In this document: in pieces, positions 57,758 to 64,000 of the stretch
Layout: the number at the start of each line of letters is the position of its first letter
Numbering within the stretch: position 1 is the stretch's first letter
NCBI RefSeq assembly: GCF_009604375.1
Contig: NZ_WEGH01000001.1
Coordinates: 1,922,001-1,986,000, forward strand
DNA length: 64,000 nucleotides
Direction: 5' to 3'
DNA from: Actinomadura macrotermitis
GTDB lineage: Bacteria; Actinomycetota; Actinomycetes; Streptosporangiales; Streptosporangiaceae
Position numbers and translations under genes: made by a program
The notes under the pieces: model-generated
Seen by the model: the letters and a program-made list of their open reading frames with translations, nothing else
Told to the model about the DNA's origin: nothing
The model's database searches: none

Positions 57758-59593
57758 ATGGCCGCTCCGCGGATGAGGTTCGACGTCCTGTTCGGCGTCC
57801 TGGTCCTGGTCGACGTGCTGTGCGTCTTCCTCCCCTCGCTGATCACCCTGGTCGGCAGCGCGGGCGAGACGCCCGCCGAGGTGATGGGCGCCTACGCGCT
57901 GTCGTGGTTCGTGGCGGCGTTCCTCGCCGTCCCGCTGGCGCGGCTCGTCCCCGCCCGGCGGCTCGCGCTCGGCGCCGGGATCGCGCTGGCCGCGGCGCGG
58001 GCCGCGCTGCAGTTCACCGACGGCGGCGATCCGCAGCTCTACGCGGCGAGCCTCGGGCTGCTGGCCGGGCTGGTGTGGCTGGTCGCGACCGCGATGGCGG
58101 GGGCGTCGGCGCCCGCGATGACCGGTTTGGTCGCGGGCCTGGCGCTGGCGACCACGCTGCACGCGGCGCTGGAGGGCATCGACCTGGTGTGGCGGACAGG
58201 TCCGCTGCCCTGGCTGCTCCTCGCCGTCTACCTGGCGCTGTTCGTCGCGGCGCTGCTGCGGGCACCGCAGGACGAGCCGGGCAAGCCGCGCATGTGGCTC
58301 GCCGCCGGGCCCGCCGTCCTGCTCTGGGGCCTGTACACCGGGAACGCCGCGCACGCGCAGGCCAGCTCCGCCTCGGCACTGTGGGTCGTCGCGGGCGCGG
58401 TGCTGTCGGTGGCGGTCGCCGCGCACCCCCGCTTCTGGACGCGGCACCCGGCCGTGCCGGGCGTGCTGCTCGTCGCGTCGGCGCTCGGGTTCGCGTTCGG
58501 GCGCGCGACGGTGGACGGCGTCCACGGCGTCTCCCCCGGCTGGACCGTCGCCGCGCAGGTGCTCGGGCAGCTCGCGCTGGCGGGCTGCCTCGGCTGGGCG
58601 TCGGCCGCGCCCGGCGAAGACCGGCCCACGCGGCGCGGCCTGGCGATGGCGGGCGGCTGGCTGCTGTTCGTGCTGCTGATCTTCGCCTACTACTCGGCCT
58701 ATGACCTGGGCGTCCCCAACCGGTGGGTGCCGGTCGCCGCGGCGCTCGGGGTCGGCGTGCTCGCCTTCGCCCGCGCCGTGGCGCCGGAGACGGGCCGCCC
58801 CGGCCTCGCGGTGGCGATCGCCGCTGTGGTCGCCGTCGCGGCGGTCGCCGCCGTGCCGCTGTGGCGGGCCGGCGCCCCGCGCTGGACGCCCGCGTCCGGC
58901 GGCCTGCGCCTCGCCGCCTACAACGTGCGCATGGGCTACGGCCTCGACGGGACGATGGCGACCGAGCGGCAGGCCGCCGCGCTGCGCGCGCTCCGCCCGC
59001 ACATCGTCGTGCTCGGCGAGGTCGACCGCGCCTGGATGCTGAACGGCGGCCGCGACAACCTGCGTCTGTTCGCCGATCGGCTCGGACTGCGCCCGGTCTG
59101 GGCGCCGGCGGGCGACGAGGTGTGGGGCGACGCGCTGCTCACCGACCTGCCCGTCACCGGTGTGCGCAACGTGCCGCTGGTCAAGGGCGGCCCGACCGGC
59201 GCGCAGGCGCTGCGCGTCGACCTGCGCTGGCAGGGCCGCGACATCACCGTCATCGCCACCCACACCCAGCCGCCCACCGACTGGACGTCGCTCGGGCAGG
59301 CCGAGCAGCTCGCCGGGATCGCCCGCGACGCCGCCAAGGACGGCCGCCAGGTCGTGCTCGCCGGCGACCTCAACCTCGAACCCGGCCAGCGGCCCTGGCA
59401 GGTGCTGCTGGACGCCGGGCTCGTCGACGCGCTCGCCGCCGCGCGCCCGCTGCGCACCTTCCCCGCCGACCGGCCGGACCAGCAGCTCGACCACGTCCTC
59501 GTCACGCCCGGGCTGATGAGCGGGGACGTGGCGTCCCCGGCGGTGACCGCCTCCGACCACCGCCCGGTCGCGGTGACGCTCGTGCCGCGCTAA
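57758..59593 (+). CDS. Multi-pass membrane protein with C-terminal EEP phosphatase/nuclease domain
   Basis: A 611-aa protein. About eleven hydrophobic helices fill residues 1-370; the remainder is an endonuclease/exonuclease/phosphatase domain with LRLAAYNVRMGYG, VVLGEVDRAW, TVIATHTQPP, VLAGDLNLEPG and TASDHRPVAVTL, covering the expected metal and His/Asp residues. It likely cleaves a phosphodiester or lipid-linked phosphate at the outer face of the membrane. Its 3' end overlaps the convergent MmcQ gene by 4 bp. Confidence 0.9.
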   Translation: MAAPRMRFDVLFGVLVLVDVLCVFLPSLITLVGSAGETPAEVMGAYALSWFVAAFLAVPLARLVPARRLALGAGIALAAARAALQFTDGGDPQLYAASLGLLAGLVWLVATAMAGASAPAMTGLVAGLALATTLHAALEGIDLVWRTGPLPWLLLAVYLALFVAALLRAPQDEPGKPRMWLAAGPAVLLWGLYTGNAAHAQASSASALWVVAGAVLSVAVAAHPRFWTRHPAVPGVLLVASALGFAFGRATVDGVHGVSPGWTVAAQVLGQLALAGCLGWASAAPGEDRPTRRGLAMAGGWLLFVLLIFAYYSAYDLGVPNRWVPVAAALGVGVLAFARAVAPETGRPGLAVAIAAVVAVAAVAAVPLWRAGAPRWTPASGGLRLAAYNVRMGYGLDGTMATERQAAALRALRPHIVVLGEVDRAWMLNGGRDNLRLFADRLGLRPVWAPAGDEVWGDALLTDLPVTGVRNVPLVKGGPTGAQALRVDLRWQGRDITVIATHTQPPTDWTSLGQAEQLAGIARDAAKDGRQVVLAGDLNLEPGQRPWQVLLDAGLVDALAAARPLRTFPADRPDQQLDHVLVTPGLMSGDVASPAVTASDHRPVAVTLVPR

Positions 59594-59928
59594 CCCAGGT
59601 GGGCGGCGGCGACGCGCTTCGGGACGACCATGCGCCAGGCGTCCTGGACCAGCTCGCGGGCCTCGTCCGGCTCCAGCGCCGCCGTCCACGCGTGCACCCA
59701 GTTGAACCGCTGGTCGGCGACCGACGGCAGGTGGAACCGGGCGGGCTCGGCGGCGATGAGCGCGGCCCGCTCCTCGCGCGGGAACGCGAAGCCGAGCACG
59801 GTCTCGTCCTGCGAGAACGCCGCGTAGACGATGGCGCCGACGCGGAACTTCACCCGGTCGCGGATCAGGTGCTCGGTGGTGCGCGGCAGCGGCAGCGCGA
59901 TCTGCCGCACGTCCTCGACGGTGACCAC
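59590..59928 (-). CDS. MmcQ/YjbR-family protein
   Basis: A 112-aa protein: VRQIALPLPRTTEHLIRDRV at the N-terminus, VLGFAFPREERAALIAAEPA, and NWVHAWTAALEPDEARELVQ, the typical MmcQ ending. The fold is a small alpha/beta 'double wing' and binding to DNA has been proposed, but function is unresolved. Starts GTG or ATG near 59928. It stands alone before the conflict-system operon. Confidence 0.9.
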   Translation of the reverse strand: MVTVEDVRQIALPLPRTTEHLIRDRVKFRVGAIVYAAFSQDETVLGFAFPREERAALIAAEPARFHLPSVADQRFNWVHAWTAALEPDEARELVQDAWRMVVPKRVAAAHLG

Positions 59929-59991
59929 CGGCCTGTCCCCCTTCGCATCGTTTTCTCCCCCACCCTACGGCGGTCTTGTTAGGTTGCCGGG

Positions 59992-60336
59992 ATGGAAGAA
60001 CTGGTGCGGTGGGAAACGGCCGATGGCCCGGTGCTCGTGGAAGTCGACGACACCGATCCCGGATTCGAGTCGGTGTCGATCCCCGGCGAGTTCGTCCAGA
60101 ACGCCGCCGAGCGGATGGAGGAGGCCCTCGGCAACGTGCGCGGCGCCGCCGAGGCCGCGCTGCGGAGCCTGCGCGACGGCAAGCTGAACCCCGACGGGAT
60201 CGAGCTGGAGTTCGGGGTGAAGCTGAACGCCGCCGCCGGCGCCGTCATCGCCAAGACCTCCGCCGAGGCCCACTTCAAGGTGAAGCTGACCTGGGGGCAG
60301 CCGTCCCCGAGCGGGGCCCCGGCCGGCGAGGGCTGA
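59992..60336 (+). CDS. Trypco1 (CU044_2847-type) protein, first gene of the VMAP operon
   Basis: A 114-aa protein: LVRWETADGPVLVEVDD, then EEALGNVRGAAEAALRSLRD and IELEFGVKLNAAAGAVIAKT. This is the trypsin-co-occurring domain 1 pattern, a small beta-rich unit with a helical insert. The name reflects consistent linkage to trypsin-like proteases in predicted conflict systems, and here the next gene is such a protease, 6 bp away. It is presumed to be a substrate, inhibitor or cofactor of that protease. Confidence 0.85.
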   Translation: MEELVRWETADGPVLVEVDDTDPGFESVSIPGEFVQNAAERMEEALGNVRGAAEAALRSLRDGKLNPDGIELEFGVKLNAAAGAVIAKTSAEAHFKVKLTWGQPSPSGAPAGEG

Positions 60337-60342
60337 CGCGGC

Positions 60343-61962
60343 GTGCAGGGCTGGGAGTGGCGGGCCTGGGTCGGCGGGCCGAACGGCGGCAAGATCGGCT
60401 CGGCGTTCCTGGTCTCCCCCCGCCTGCTGCTCACCGCCGCGCACGTGGTGGCGGGCATGGACGAGGTCCGGGTCGGGTTCCCCGGCGTCGCCGAGGACCT
60501 GCCGGTGCAGGTCCGGCCGTGCACGGGGTGGCGGGTCGCCGGCGACCCCGGTGACGTGGCGGTGCTGGAGCTGGCCGAGCCCGTGGGGATCACGCCCGCC
60601 CGGTTCGCCGCGCCCGGCCGGCCCGCCCCCGACGCGCGGCCCGACCTCGGCACCTACGGGTTCCCGCGCCGCAAGGACGGCAAGGCCCGCTACGCCGCCG
60701 TCACCACCGGCCCCGACCTGGTGCAGAACCAGGAATGGTGGCAGCTTGCGACCGTCGGGCCCGGCGAATGGCTGGAGCACGGCTACAGCGGCGCGGCCGT
60801 CTACGACCTGCGCACCGGCGACGTCGTCGGCATGGTCACCGACGCCGAACTGCGCGAGGGCAAGCGCGGCAGCACCGGCCTGATGCTGCCCGTCGCGTCG
60901 CTGCGCCGCCACTGGGAGCCCCTCGACGACCTGCTGCCGCTCACCTGGCTGACCCCGGCGGCCCGGCGGGAGCTGCGCGAGCTGCTCGACGGCGTCCCCG
61001 CCGACGAAGCCGCGGTCATGCGCGAGATCGGCCGGCGCCCGCTGCGGCCGTTCACCTCGATGTGGGACACGGTGCGCTACGTCGCCGAAGGCTGGCCCGA
61101 GGAGCGGCTCGCCCGCTACCTGCGGGCGCTGCGGCGGCCCGGGCTCGGCGACTGGGCGCGGCGGCACCTGCCCGGCCCGGCGGACCCGGCCGGCGGCATG
61201 GCGTCGATCATCGTGCGGCTGGAGCGCGTCACCCACGACGGCGCCTTCGACCTCACCGTGCACACCTGGCTCGACGGCGCCGAAGGCCCCGCGCAGAAGA
61301 CCGTGCGGGTGCCGGAGAAGAAGGTGCGGGCCGCCGTGGAGGAGCAGGTCCAGCACGCCACCGCCTTCGTCGCCGGCCGCCGCGACTGGATGATCGAGTT
61401 CGCGGTGCCCGAAGGCTGGCTCGGCAAGCCCTTCGAGACCTGGTACATCGACCGCGCGCAGCGGCTGCCGATGCGCCTCTACCCGATCGTGGTGCGCGAC
61501 GTGAAACGGCTGCGCCCCCACTCGATCCTGTGGGACCAGGCCAAACGCCGCTGGGAGCTGCTCCTGGAACGCGGCCGCAGCGACCCCGAGCCGATCGGCT
61601 GCAAACCGCGCCCCAGCGCCGCGTTCCGGGACTGGCTGGAGGCCAACACCGGGCACTGCGTCCTGGTCTACGGGGCCCGGCCCGCCAAGGGCGCGCTGTC
61701 CGCCGCGCTGAAGACCGGCGTCCCGGTGATGCTGTGGCCGCGCGCCGCCTGCGACCCCGGCCACGACGACTGCGCCGGGCGGCGCGACGCCCTCGTCGCG
61801 CGCGTCGCCGCCGCCCACCCCGCCGACCTGCCCGCGGTCGCGCTCGCGCTGCGCCGCGAGGCGCTCGTCGCCCCCGATGCCGCGCACTGCGGCCGCGACC
61901 TGACCCTGCTGTGGGACGACCCGTCCCGGCTGCCCGACCCGCCGCTCGCCATGGAGGTGTGA
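60343..61962 (+). CDS. Trypsin-like protease fused to VMAP C-terminal domain
   Basis: A 539-aa protein from GTG 60343. Residues ~1-200 are a chymotrypsin-fold protease: TAAHV (His 34), GDVAVLEL (Asp 71) and HGYSGAAV (Ser 149; GxSGAA rather than GxSGGP). Residues ~205-280 form a helical effector-associated-like domain (LTPAARRELRELLDGVPADE). From ~285 on, IIVRLERVTHDGAFDLTVHT, IEFAVPEGWLGKPFETWYID and GARPAKGALSAALKTGVPVM fit VMAP-C, the vWA-MoxR-associated protein domain. Comparative genomics places VMAP as the effector/adaptor of an NTP-dependent ternary system. Cytosolic. Confidence 0.87.
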   Translation: MQGWEWRAWVGGPNGGKIGSAFLVSPRLLLTAAHVVAGMDEVRVGFPGVAEDLPVQVRPCTGWRVAGDPGDVAVLELAEPVGITPARFAAPGRPAPDARPDLGTYGFPRRKDGKARYAAVTTGPDLVQNQEWWQLATVGPGEWLEHGYSGAAVYDLRTGDVVGMVTDAELREGKRGSTGLMLPVASLRRHWEPLDDLLPLTWLTPAARRELRELLDGVPADEAAVMREIGRRPLRPFTSMWDTVRYVAEGWPEERLARYLRALRRPGLGDWARRHLPGPADPAGGMASIIVRLERVTHDGAFDLTVHTWLDGAEGPAQKTVRVPEKKVRAAVEEQVQHATAFVAGRRDWMIEFAVPEGWLGKPFETWYIDRAQRLPMRLYPIVVRDVKRLRPHSILWDQAKRRWELLLERGRSDPEPIGCKPRPSAAFRDWLEANTGHCVLVYGARPAKGALSAALKTGVPVMLWPRAACDPGHDDCAGRRDALVARVAAAHPADLPAVALALRREALVAPDAAHCGRDLTLLWDDPSRLPDPPLAMEV

Positions 61963-61963
61963 G

Positions 61964-62932
61964 ATGGCCGCTGACTGGCTGATCTACCGCGGGGACCGCA
62001 CCCCGCACGACGGCGTCACGCGGCTGCCCGAGCCGCCGAAGTGGCGGCGCTTCGACGGCGGGCCGGTGCTGCCCGACGTCACCGGCGACTCCGGCGAACC
62101 CCACCAGGCGCGGACGTACCTGCCGTCCGACGACGCCGTCCAGCAGGTCAACGCCGCCCTGTACCTGCGGCGACCGCTGCTGGTCACCGGCCCGCCCGGC
62201 GCGGGCAAGTCGACGCTCGCCTACGCCGTCGCGCACGAGCTGAAGCTCGGGCCGGTGCTGCACTGGCCCATCACCAGCCGCGTCACCCTGCGCGACGGCC
62301 TCTACCAGTACGACCCGCTGACCCGGCTGTACGCGGCCCGGCAGGAGGCCGCCGCGGCCGAGGACATCGGCCGCTACATCCGGCTCGGTCCGCTCGGCAC
62401 CGCGCTGCTCCCCTACGCCCGCCCCCGGGTGCTGCTCATCGACGAGATCGACAAGAGCGACATCGACCTGCCCAACGACCTGCTCACCGTCTTCGAGAAG
62501 GGCGAGTACGAGATCCCCGAGCTGGCCCGGCGCGCCGAGGCGTCCGCCGAGGTGTTCACCGCCGACGGGCGGACCCGGGTCACCGTCCGCGAGGGCGCCG
62601 TCCGCTGCCACGCGTTCCCGCTGGTGGTGATGACCAGCAACGGCGAACGCGACTTCCCGCCCGCGTTCCTGCGCCGGTGCGTGACGCTGGAGCTGCGGCA
62701 GCCCGCCGGGGAGGCCGAGCTCGCCGCGATCGTCCGCGAGCACCTCGGCGAACTGGCCGACCGCAGCGACGACCTGGTGCGGCACTTCTTCGCCCGCTCG
62801 GCCGCCGGGACCCTCGCCACCGACCAGCTGCTCAACGCCGTCTACCTGTGCCGGCACGCCGGCGACGCCGACCGGCTCGCGCTCGCCGACCGGATCATGC
62901 CGTACCTGTCCGGGGCCGCCGATGACGATTGA
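61964..62932 (+). CDS. MoxR-type AAA+ ATPase
   Basis: A 322-aa ATPase, 1 bp after the VMAP stop. GPPGAGKSTLAYAVAHEL is Walker A (about 76-83), VLLIDEIDKSDIDLPNDLL Walker B with the following helix, MTSNGERDFPPAFLRRC sensor 1 and Arg finger region, and a C-terminal helical lid. MoxR ATPases remodel vWA-containing partners; the vWA-like gene follows with an 11-bp overlap. Within the system it should drive nucleotide-dependent activation or assembly. Confidence 0.93.
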   Translation: MAADWLIYRGDRTPHDGVTRLPEPPKWRRFDGGPVLPDVTGDSGEPHQARTYLPSDDAVQQVNAALYLRRPLLVTGPPGAGKSTLAYAVAHELKLGPVLHWPITSRVTLRDGLYQYDPLTRLYAARQEAAAAEDIGRYIRLGPLGTALLPYARPRVLLIDEIDKSDIDLPNDLLTVFEKGEYEIPELARRAEASAEVFTADGRTRVTVREGAVRCHAFPLVVMTSNGERDFPPAFLRRCVTLELRQPAGEAELAAIVREHLGELADRSDDLVRHFFARSAAGTLATDQLLNAVYLCRHAGDADRLALADRIMPYLSGAADDD

Positions 62933-64000
62933 GCGGCTGCGCGCCGTCCTCGGGGCGGTGGGGGGCGCCGAGCCGGACGCGGTGGAACTGAGCGAGGTGC
63001 TGTGGCTCGCGGCGCACATGGGGGGTGGGGCGCCGCCTGATGACGAGCCGGCGGCGCCTGTTCCAGCGCCCCAGGTGGAAGCACCGCAGCCTCCGCCTTC
63101 CCGTCCGGCTCCGCCGGCGCCTGCCCCGCTGCACTCCCCGCCGCCGCCGCGGCCTGTCGGCGGGGACGCGGCGACGGCCGTCATGGTGCCGACCGCGCCG
63201 ATGCTCGCCGACCCGCTCGGGGTGCAGCGGGCGCTGCGGCCGCTCAAACGCCGCGTCCCCGCGCGCGGGCGCCGCGAGCTGGACGAGGAGGCGACGGCCG
63301 AGCGCATCGCCGAGACCCGGCAGTGGGCGCCGGTCCTGGTGCCCGCGCCGGAACGGTGGCTGAGCCTCAGCCTGGTCGTGGACACCGGGCCGACGATGCG
63401 GCTGTGGCGGCCGCTGGCGCGGGAACTGGCCGAGGTGCTGGTACGGCAGGGGGCGTTCCGGGACGTTCGGATGACGTTCCTGGACGAGGGCGGGCGCGTC
63501 GGTTCGCCGCCCCGGCCGCCTTCGTCGCTGCTCGACCCGTCCGGACGCCATGCGGTGCTGCTGCTGAGCGACTGCTCCGGACCGCACTGGTGGCGGGGGC
63601 GCGCGGGGCGCGCCGTGCGGCAGTGGGCGCAGGCCGGGCCGACCGCGATTCTGCAGCCGCTGCCGGAACGGCTGTGGCGGCGCACGGCTGCGCCTGCCGT
63701 TCCGGGACTTGCGTCGTTGGCGCGGCCTGGCAGCCCGAACACCGAACTCGACTTCCTGCCGTATGACGGGGAGGCAGCGGCGGGGACGCCCGTTCCGGTG
63801 CTGGGGTTCGAGCCGCGCTGGTTCGCGGGGTGGGCGAGGCTCGTCGCCGGTTCGGGGCCGGAACCGACCGCGATGGCGTCCTTCACCGCCTTCTCCGGCA
63901 GCCCGGAGCCGGTGCGGCGGGAGCAGGCGCTGCCGGTGGAAGAACGGGTACGGCGGTTCCTCGCGACGGCCTCGCCGGAAGCCGCCGAACTCGCGGCGCA
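62922..64000 (+). CDS. SAV_2336-type vWA-like protein, 3' partial
   Basis: Open from ATG 62922 to the window end (at least 359 aa); the start overlaps the MoxR gene by 11 bp. A short N-terminal helical unit (IERLRAVLGAVGGAEPDAVE) and a Pro-rich linker lead to ETRQWAPVLVPAPERWLSLS and LVVDTGPTMRLWRPLARELA, a vWA-like beginning whose MIDAS DxSxS is altered to DTGPT, then FRDVRMTFLDEGGRVGSP and VLLLSDCSGPHWW. This is the SAV_2336 N-terminal layout. Full-length members usually carry further effector or STAND/peptidase-like modules, which lie beyond the edge. Confidence 0.85.
   Translation, partial: MTIERLRAVLGAVGGAEPDAVELSEVLWLAAHMGGGAPPDDEPAAPVPAPQVEAPQPPPSRPAPPAPAPLHSPPPPRPVGGDAATAVMVPTAPMLADPLGVQRALRPLKRRVPARGRRELDEEATAERIAETRQWAPVLVPAPERWLSLSLVVDTGPTMRLWRPLARELAEVLVRQGAFRDVRMTFLDEGGRVGSPPRPPSSLLDPSGRHAVLLLSDCSGPHWWRGRAGRAVRQWAQAGPTAILQPLPERLWRRTAAPAVPGLASLARPGSPNTELDFLPYDGEAAAGTPVPVLGFEPRWFAGWARLVAGSGPEPTAMASFTAFSGSPEPVRREQALPVEERVRRFLATASPEAAELAA

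Overview
The window is very GC-rich, has strong G/C third-position bias, frequent GTG starts, many 4-bp stop/start overlaps and several actinomycete-typical families (DUF397, DUF5753-type XRE regulators, SAV_2336, Trypco1, DUF6924, WD40 kinases). It comes from a filamentous actinomycete; Streptosporangiales/Thermomonosporaceae is plausible but cannot be fixed from sequence reading alone. No rRNA, tRNA or CRISPR array was seen.

Region 1 (1-19.9 kb) is a biosynthetic locus that is neither modular PKS nor NRPS within the window. A chain of translationally coupled genes encodes an aconitase-superfamily hydro-lyase (large and small subunits), a P450, a fatty-acyl-AMP ligase, a UbiA prenyltransferase, an acyl-CoA dehydrogenase, two NAD(P)-dependent reductase/epimerase proteins, an ACP, an aldo/keto reductase, a DinB/maleylpyruvate-isomerase-type protein and two complementary phosphohistidine-swivel proteins. 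One of the latter resembles the substrate-binding plus His half of rifampin phosphotransferase; the other resembles the ATP-grasp plus His half of pyruvate phosphate dikinase. They are followed by a small winged-helix-like protein, a DUF2332 protein, a two-gene ABC exporter, an AhpD-like protein and a second P450. The layout suggests a free acid is activated onto the ACP, desaturated, reduced, oxidised, perhaps prenylated and phosphorylated, then exported. The product is unknown and the locus runs off the left edge.

Region 2 (19.9-36 kb) is an accessory, scarred region. It has a double-DUF6924 gene with a frameshifted 5' duplicate, a secreted crystallin/I36-like protein, an ECF sigma/membrane partner pair, a YnfA gene with a nearby 57-bp YnfA fragment, a lipoprotein, a 30-bp-period degenerate repeat, a visibly AT-richer three-gene operon (secreted Gly-rich protein, lipoprotein, membrane Ser/Thr kinase), an XRE/DUF397 pair, an SMI1/KNR4 protein, remnants of IS and recombinase genes, and a thioredoxin that has lost both active-site cysteines.

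Region 3 (36-60 kb) is mostly small regulator-effector units: WYL regulator/VOC, ECF42-type sigma/YCII/RibD-like reductase, HxlR/MFS with two matching operators, a tandem pair of WD40 Ser/Thr kinases, AraC/VOC, a lipoprotein, an RNA-ligase fragment, a membrane-anchored zinc-ribbon methyltransferase, an ECF sigma/partner pair, TetR, a Cys-rich winged-helix regulator divergent from a DUF2231 operon, LysR divergent from a DJ-1/dienelactone-hydrolase fusion, and a membrane EEP phosphatase.

Region 4 (60-64 kb) is a compact four-gene operon: Trypco1 protein, trypsin-VMAP-C protein, MoxR AAA+ ATPase and SAV_2336/vWA-like protein. It matches the NTP-dependent ternary conflict systems predicted by comparative genomics; the last gene runs off the right edge.
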